Source: Thermoproteus sp. UBA157
Lineage (GTDB): Archaea; Thermoproteota; Thermoprotei; Thermoproteales; Thermoproteaceae
Reading direction: 5' to 3'
Assembly: GCA_002497345.1 (NCBI GenBank)
Contig: DANS01000025.1
Location: 26,806-43,615 of the forward strand
DNA length: 16,810 nucleotides
Positions within the stretch are counted from its first letter, which is position 1; each line of letters begins with the position of its first letter. Under the pieces are notes generated by a model that saw nothing but the letters and a program-made list of their open reading frames with translations, did no database searches and had not been told where the DNA came from. This document shows, one piece after another, positions 12,819 through 16,810 of this stretch. Both the position numbers and the translations under genes were made by a program.

Positions 12819-13730
12819 CTATCTCGGCGATTCGACGATGTAGGCCACCATCTCGGCCACCTCGCGGTGGAAGTCGGGGCTCGGAGCGTACTTCAGCAAC
12901 CTCCTCATCTTCTCGCAGCTGAACCGCCGGTTGAGGAAGGGGAGGTGCCTCCTCAAATCGCGCGGAGCGGCGACCCTCAACAAGGCGGCTGGCGCGGGCA
13001 GATGGATCGCCCTTATTCCCAACGCCTTCTCGATGGCCGAGACGAAGTCGGAGAGCCTCCTCGCCTCGCACTCCGTCGCGAAGAAGTACTCCCGGCTCAA
13101 CGCCAAGGACATCTTCACCACCTTGGCGAGCTCCCTGGCCGAAATGGCCGAGACTGCCGCGTTTATCATCGGCGCGATCCTCCTCCTCACCGCCCTCGTC
13201 AACGCGACCCACTCGGGGTGGTCGTCGAATCTGCCGTACACCAACACGGGCCTCACGATGACCCAATCGTCGAAGCATTGAACCACCGCGCGCTCGCCCT
13301 CGGCCTTCCACCTATCGAAGTCCGAGACGGGGGCGATCCCCTCCAAGTGGCGCCCCTCCTCAGTTATGGGATCCCCCACGGGCCCCCTCACCGTCGCCGC
13401 CGAGATGTGGATTACCCTCCCCCTCCAGCCGGCCCTCCCAGCCGCCTCGCACAGCCTTCGGGGAAACTCGGCGTTTGCCTCCCTGATGGCCTCCGGGGGG
13501 CCGTAGTACTCCCCCACTAAATTAATTACCAGCTCCGGCTTGACGGCCTCCAGCGGCTTTGCAGGGTCTGTGTATTCGACCAGTCTTGCGTATTGCGATA
13601 CGAACTCCGCGATCCTCGGCTTTCTCCTCGGCGAGCCGGGCCTATGGGCCACGTAGACCTCCTCGCCGGAGAGGGCCTCCACGACGTTGGCGCCGATGAA
13701 CCCGAGCCCGCCGTAGAGCAGAACCCTCAT
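12819..13730 (-). CDS. NAD(P)-binding atypical SDR (NDUFA9-like epimerase/dehydratase family)
   Basis: The protein has 303 residues. Its N-terminus MRVLLYGGLGFIGANVVEAL carries the GxxGxxG nucleotide-binding motif (GGLGFIG, 7-13). LVINLVGEY (68-76) lies where extended SDRs have their conserved N-L-x-G strand, and VIHISAATVRG (106-116) fits the catalytic Ser/Thr strand. The active-site YxxxK is replaced by FDRWK (138-142), so the catalytic tyrosine is missing while lysine is kept. This is usual for atypical SDRs such as the NDUFA9 group, which bind NAD(P) but may not catalyse. Substrate is unknown. ATG 13730 was chosen because the TATA box is centred 23 nt upstream; the GTG at 13748 would place it before the transcript start. 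The gene stands alone between decayed regions. Confidence 0.8.
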   Translation of the reverse strand: MRVLLYGGLGFIGANVVEALSGEEVYVAHRPGSPRRKPRIAEFVSQYARLVEYTDPAKPLEAVKPELVINLVGEYYGPPEAIREANAEFPRRLCEAAGRAGWRGRVIHISAATVRGPVGDPITEEGRHLEGIAPVSDFDRWKAEGERAVVQCFDDWVIVRPVLVYGRFDDHPEWVALTRAVRRRIAPMINAAVSAISARELAKVVKMSLALSREYFFATECEARRLSDFVSAIEKALGIRAIHLPAPAALLRVAAPRDLRRHLPFLNRRFSCEKMRRLLKYAPSPDFHREVAEMVAYIVESPR

Positions 13731-13748
13731 GGCCACATTACGAGGCAC

Positions 13749-13757
13749 GTTTAAATC
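13749..13757 (-). promoter_or_regulatory. TATA box for the SDR gene
   Basis: The minus strand reads GATTTAAAC, centred at 13753, 23 nt before ATG 13730. Confidence 0.6.
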
Positions 13758-13894
13758 CTAAATGCGCGAGGGGCTATCGACGTCGAGATCGGGCTTCAAC
13801 TCGCCCATCGCCTCCGTGGTTGGGCCGGCGGGCGCTATAGTTGCCGAGGCGGCTTGGCCGTTGCGTTGAGCCATAGTGCGGAGCCGCCTCCGCC

Positions 13895-14305
13895 CACATC
13901 GGCGGCCTCCGCGGCGGCTATCGGCGTCGCCTGAATGGCCGCGGCCACAGTCGGCATGGCCTTCTCCGTGTCGGCGTCGCTGAAGCTCCGTAGGGGCTAC
14001 GCGGCGGTATTGGCCCCAAGAGCCTCCCGGCCAAGGGCGTTCTATTGCTCTTTCTATCCCTTGCCCCATTCGCGGCGGAGATCCCGATCACGGCGGCCGT
14101 CTGGCCCCCTCCGTCGTCTTAATCGGGCTGGTCGTCGGGCCGGCGGCAATCGCCTTGTTGGGCTACGTCTTCGTCCTAGGCGCCCGCGAACTATACGACT
14201 AGCACGAGGTCGAGCCGCTCAACGCCGCCTTCATCCTCCACATCTTCTCGGCGACCGTGCCCGTAGCCCACTACCTCGGGGCTGGGCTGCTAGGCAGACC
14301 GGCTC
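13895..14305 (+). pseudogene. decayed multi-helix membrane-protein gene
   Basis: Hydrophobic coding pieces are scattered over the three plus frames: SAASAAAIGVA ending in TGA, MAAATVGMAFSVSASLKLRR (ATG 13935), AKGVLLLFLSLAPFAAEIPI and TAAVWP ending in TAA, then SVVLIGLVVGPAAIALLGYV and FVLGARELYD, a TAG stop at 14200-14202, and HEVEPLNAAFILHIFSATVP in the same frame. Four or five membrane helices can be imagined. At least two frameshifts and several stops make it non-functional. The family is not recognised. Confidence 0.55.
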
Positions 14306-14317
14306 GGCCAGATCAGA

Positions 14318-14326
14318 CATATAAAG
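14318..14326 (+). promoter_or_regulatory. TATA box for citrate synthase
   Basis: CATATAAAG is centred at 14322, 23 nt before ATG 14345. A leaderless mRNA is predicted. Confidence 0.65.
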
Positions 14327-14344
14327 AAGTCCCCGCAAGGTTGT

Positions 14345-15472
14345 ATGTACTCGCCGGGCCTCGAAGGCGTCGTGGTGAAGGAGACGAGGATATGCCACAT
14401 AGACGTCGAGAACTCCAAGATCTACTACAGGGGCTACGACCTAGAGGAGCTCGCCGCGAGGTCCACCTTCGAGGAGGTGGCCTTCCTCTTGTGGCGCGGC
14501 CGCCTGCCCGGCAGATCGGAGCTGGAGGAGCTTAAGTCCGAGCTCAGAAGGGGCAGAAGGCCTCCGAAACACGTCGAGTACCTAGTCAGGGCCGCCCCGC
14601 CGAGCGCCGAGCCCATCGACGTGTTGAGGACCGCCGTGTCGGCCATGGCTTGGGGGGAGGACCTCTCGGACAAATCGCCTGAGGCGGAGCTCCGACGTGG
14701 GTTGAAGATCGCGGCGGCGATGCCGTACGTCGTTGCGGCCTTTGACAGAGCCAGGAGAGGCCTCGAGCCCCTCGACCCGGCGGAGGCCGAGAGCCACGCG
14801 GAGTACTACCTCTGGGCTCTTAGAGGGGAGAGGCCCAGCGGGCGGGAGGCCAGAGCGATGGACGTAATGTTGATAATATACGCGGAGCACTCGATGAACA
14901 ACAGCGCCTTCACGGCCGTCGCGGTCGCCTCGACCCTCGCCGACATGTACGCCGCGGTGACGGCGGCTATAGCCAGCCTCAAGGGCCCCCTCCACGGCGG
15001 GGCCAACGTAGACGCCGCTAGGATGATCGAGGAAATAGGAGACGCCAGGAGGGTGGAGAGCTGGGTCGACGAGCAGCTGGCCAAGGGGAGGAGGATACCC
15101 GGCTTCGGCCATAGGATATACAAGAAGGGCCCCGATCCCAGGCTCAAGGTGTTGAGGGAGCTGGCCAAGGAGCTGGCGGCGGAGAGGGGGGACTTCCGCT
15201 GGGTGGAAATAGCCGAGCGCCTCGAGGAGTACGCGACGGCGAAGCTGGCGGCGAAGGGCGTATACGCCAACACGGACCTATACGCGGCCGTGATCTTCCG
15301 CTACCTCGGCCTCCCCGTCGACGTGAACCTGCCCACCTTCGCCGTATCCCGCGTCGTCGGCTGGATAGCCCACGTCCTCGAGTACCGACAAGCCAATCGC
15401 CTCATAAGGCCGACGGAGAGGTACGTGGGCCCCGTGGGCCTCAAGTACATCCCCTTGGAGGAGAGGGGATAG
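14345..15472 (+). CDS. gltA: citrate synthase (or 2-methylcitrate synthase)
   Basis: The protein has 375 residues, the short archaeal/bacterial dimeric type. It condenses oxaloacetate with acetyl-CoA to citrate, feeding the oxidative or reverse citrate cycle. The catalytic triad is visible: His217 in GPLHGGAN, His256 in GFGHRIYK and Asp311 in ANTDLYAA. EHSMNNSAFT (181-190) contributes another conserved His, and the Arg-rich EYRQANRLIRP (346-356) and YIP near the C-terminus bind the carboxylates. The N-terminal ICHIDVENSKIYYRGYDLEE is the usual opening. 2-Methylcitrate synthases share all of these, so the acyl-CoA preference is not settled, though a single housekeeping copy is likely. It abuts the convergent membrane-protein gene with no spacer. 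Confidence 0.92.
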   Translation: MYSPGLEGVVVKETRICHIDVENSKIYYRGYDLEELAARSTFEEVAFLLWRGRLPGRSELEELKSELRRGRRPPKHVEYLVRAAPPSAEPIDVLRTAVSAMAWGEDLSDKSPEAELRRGLKIAAAMPYVVAAFDRARRGLEPLDPAEAESHAEYYLWALRGERPSGREARAMDVMLIIYAEHSMNNSAFTAVAVASTLADMYAAVTAAIASLKGPLHGGANVDAARMIEEIGDARRVESWVDEQLAKGRRIPGFGHRIYKKGPDPRLKVLRELAKELAAERGDFRWVEIAERLEEYATAKLAAKGVYANTDLYAAVIFRYLGLPVDVNLPTFAVSRVVGWIAHVLEYRQANRLIRPTERYVGPVGLKYIPLEERG

Positions 15473-16102
15473 CTATTTGACCTCGGCCAGTATTTTGCGA
15501 TACGTCTGTTCGTCGAATGGGCCGGCCCTGGTCGCGTTGATCTCGAGCGCCGCATAATAGGCCTCTCCGCCGTTAACTCCTCCTGCCGAGGCCACGCGTA
15601 TCCAGAGCGGAACGCCGTTGACTACACAAGCCGTGACGTTGAGCTGGCCGGCTATGCTCCACGGCGTTTCCTCAACCGCTATGCCTTGCGATATGCTTCC
15701 GCCATATAGTACGCCCGAATACCCCAAAGCTCTGCAACCTCCGAGCGGCTTCAAGACGTCGGTCTTGATGGATAGAAGAAGCTCGAGTGGCGGCGCTTCC
15801 CTTAGGCGAACGCAAGCGCCGAGGCCGCAAACTCTCGCGTAGAGAACTCCGCCTTCTGAGGCCGCCTCCACGCGCATCCCCATCAGCACGCCGTATGTGT
15901 AATTGCCCTGGGGCCCGCTGCCGGCGACCATCCACCCGGCCAGGAACTCCCGCCGCCCCTCCGGCGTCGCGATGAAGCCGCCGACGGTGTAGTTGACCTC
16001 GAAGTTGTCCTTGCTAAACGGGGGATGGACGGCGCCGAGATACAAGACGGCTGCCAACGCGCCGACGGCGGCCAGGATAGCCGCGAGGATCAACTTGTTC
16101 AT
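15473..16102 (-). CDS. membrane-anchored extracytoplasmic protein, unknown function
   Basis: The protein has 209 residues. A single N-terminal hydrophobic helix (4-24) acts as an uncleaved anchor or signal; the rest is a soluble, beta-rich domain facing outward. Four cysteines (C92, C97, C123, C159) could form two disulfides, which are common in proteins of this group of hyperthermophiles. Several N-x-T sequons (N37, N67, N155, N189) fit an extracellular location. The start is ATG 16102, with a TATA box centred about 23 nt upstream; an in-frame ATG at 16123 would lie within the promoter. It follows purF by 29 nt, but this gap holds its own promoter. The stop directly abuts the citrate synthase stop. 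No family is recognised. Confidence 0.75.
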   Translation of the reverse strand: MNKLILAAILAAVGALAAVLYLGAVHPPFSKDNFEVNYTVGGFIATPEGRREFLAGWMVAGSGPQGNYTYGVLMGMRVEAASEGGVLYARVCGLGACVRLREAPPLELLLSIKTDVLKPLGGCRALGYSGVLYGGSISQGIAVEETPWSIAGQLNVTACVVNGVPLWIRVASAGGVNGGEAYYAALEINATRAGPFDEQTYRKILAEVK

Positions 16103-16120
16103 GCCATCTGCTGGCCATCC

Positions 16121-16130
16121 CATATATAAG
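16121..16130 (-). promoter_or_regulatory. TATA box for the membrane-anchored protein
   Basis: The minus strand reads CTTATATATG, centred between 16125 and 16126, just after the purF stop and about 23 nt before ATG 16102. Confidence 0.6.
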
Positions 16131-16131
16131 T

Positions 16132-16810
16132 CTAACGAGACCTTCGGCGATTCGCCGCGATCTCCTCCTCGGCCTCGTCGATGTTTATGGACATGGGGTA
16201 CTCGCCCGCGAAACAGCCGTAGCACGCGCTGCCTATTACTCTTCTGAACTTATCCAGCGGGAGGTAGACGAGGCTGTCGGCGCCTATTAGCCCCCTCACC
16301 TCCTCGACGTCGCGGCCGTACGCCGCGAGCTCCTCCCGTGTCTGGAAATCCATGCCGAAGAAGCAAGGCCACCGAATGGGAGGCGAGGCGATCCTGACGT
16401 GGACCTCCCTCGCGCCGGCCTCCCTCAACATCTTCACCACAGCCTTCGCGTTCGTGCCCCTTATTAGCGAGTCGTCGACGAGCGCCACCCTCCTCCCGGC
16501 CACGAGCTCGGGGACGACCCTGAAGGCGATGTCGGGGTTGCGGAGATGGGGCGGCGCGATGAAGACCCTGCCGGCGAATCTGCTCTTCACGACAGCGTCC
16601 ACCAACGGCCTCCCCAAAGCCGCCGCGTAGGCCTCCGCCGCGGTCTTGGCCGTCTCCGGGACGTAGGCGACCACGTCGAAATCGCGCGTCTCGAGCTCCG
16701 CGAGCGCCCTCCCCAGCTCCCTCCTCACATCGGCGACTAATCGGCCCCCGATCACCGAGGCGGGGTGGGCGAAGTATACCAGCTCGAGCGAACATATCCG
16801 CCGCTCCCCA
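16132..16810 (-). CDS. purF: amidophosphoribosyltransferase, C-terminal part (5' end outside the window)
   Basis: The visible part has about 225 residues and runs off the right edge; the N-terminal glutaminase domain is not in the window. The enzyme makes phosphoribosylamine from PRPP and glutamine, the first step of purine synthesis. The frame is open through ICSLELVYFAHPASVIGGRL at the edge, a typical PurF linker, so internal GTG starts are not real. The PRPP-binding loop VALVDDSLIRGTN lies at about 16450-16490. Cysteines in ICSLE, PCFFG and CYGCFAGEYP occupy the positions of the four [4Fe-4S] ligands of the Bacillus-type enzyme, so an iron-sulfur form is likely. The stop is TAG 16132-16134. 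Confidence 0.92.
   Translation of the reverse strand, partial: GERRICSLELVYFAHPASVIGGRLVADVRRELGRALAELETRDFDVVAYVPETAKTAAEAYAAALGRPLVDAVVKSRFAGRVFIAPPHLRNPDIAFRVVPELVAGRRVALVDDSLIRGTNAKAVVKMLREAGAREVHVRIASPPIRWPCFFGMDFQTREELAAYGRDVEEVRGLIGADSLVYLPLDKFRRVIGSACYGCFAGEYPMSINIDEAEEEIAANRRRSR

Noticed and set aside
14200..14202. In-frame TAG read as pyrrolysine
   Set aside because: The surrounding gene also has frameshifts and other stops, and no pyrrolysine genes or downstream structure are seen; decay is the simpler explanation.
16132..16755. Separate short phosphoribosyltransferase gene starting at GTG 16755
   Set aside because: The frame stays open to the window edge with typical PurF sequence (ICSLELVYFAHPAS), so it is the C-terminal part of purF.

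Overview
The window looks like chromosomal DNA of a hyperthermophilic crenarchaeon of the Thermoproteales (Thermoproteus/Pyrobaculum type). The evidence is GC-rich DNA with archaeal TATA boxes, a PaREP1-family gene, an archaeal STAND-type ATPase, and two tRNA genes whose short introns sit at non-canonical positions, a habit typical of this order. Genus and species are inferred. Many starts (ATG or GTG) lie 23-25 nt downstream of the centre of a TATA box, as expected for leaderless mRNAs. I used that spacing as a ruler to choose starts.

Layout. 1-1182: possible tail of an unknown gene, then a Rossmann-fold FAD oxidoreductase, apparently preceded by a 19-codon upstream ORF that overlaps its start. 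1123-2843 (minus): two-gene unit of a DUF2299-like protein and a membrane-anchored, Thr-rich surface protein, which overlaps the oxidoreductase tail-to-tail by 60 bp. 3011-5435 (minus): ammonium transporter amt, PII protein glnK and ammonia-dependent NAD synthetase nadE, which may form an ammonium uptake and use cluster. 5436-7299: long stretch without intact large genes, holding an AT-rich island with a 14-bp perfect palindrome, a decayed minus-strand gene, a possible 50-codon ORF, a tRNA(CAU) with an intron in the anticodon stem, and a decayed exported-protein gene. 7300-8382: MFS transporter. 8397-8486 (minus): tRNA-Val(CAC) with an intron near position 26/27. 8698-9714: ATPase whose start codon lies in a tandemly duplicated dyad. 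9715-11010: decayed sequence, including a fusion of DAO-type oxidase, PstB and PhoU fragments. 11044-11394: small three-helix membrane protein. 11395-12818: decayed sequence around an intact PaREP1-family gene. 12819-13730 (minus): SDR/NDUFA9-like protein. 13731-14344: decayed membrane-protein gene. 14345-15472: citrate synthase. 15473-16102 (minus): one-helix membrane-anchored protein. 16132-16810 (minus): C-terminal half of purF, running off the right edge.

The intact genes are mostly housekeeping: ammonium uptake and sensing, NAD synthesis, the citrate cycle, purine synthesis and transport. The unusual property is the amount of decaying coding sequence between them, roughly a fifth of the window, with frameshifts, in-frame stops and one recognisable deletion fusion. 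I found no CRISPR array, no intact insertion sequence, no rRNA and no clear new defence system. The best leads are the leaderless upstream ORF, the duplicated dyad over the ATPase start, the AT island upstream of amt, and the oxidase-PstB-PhoU scar.
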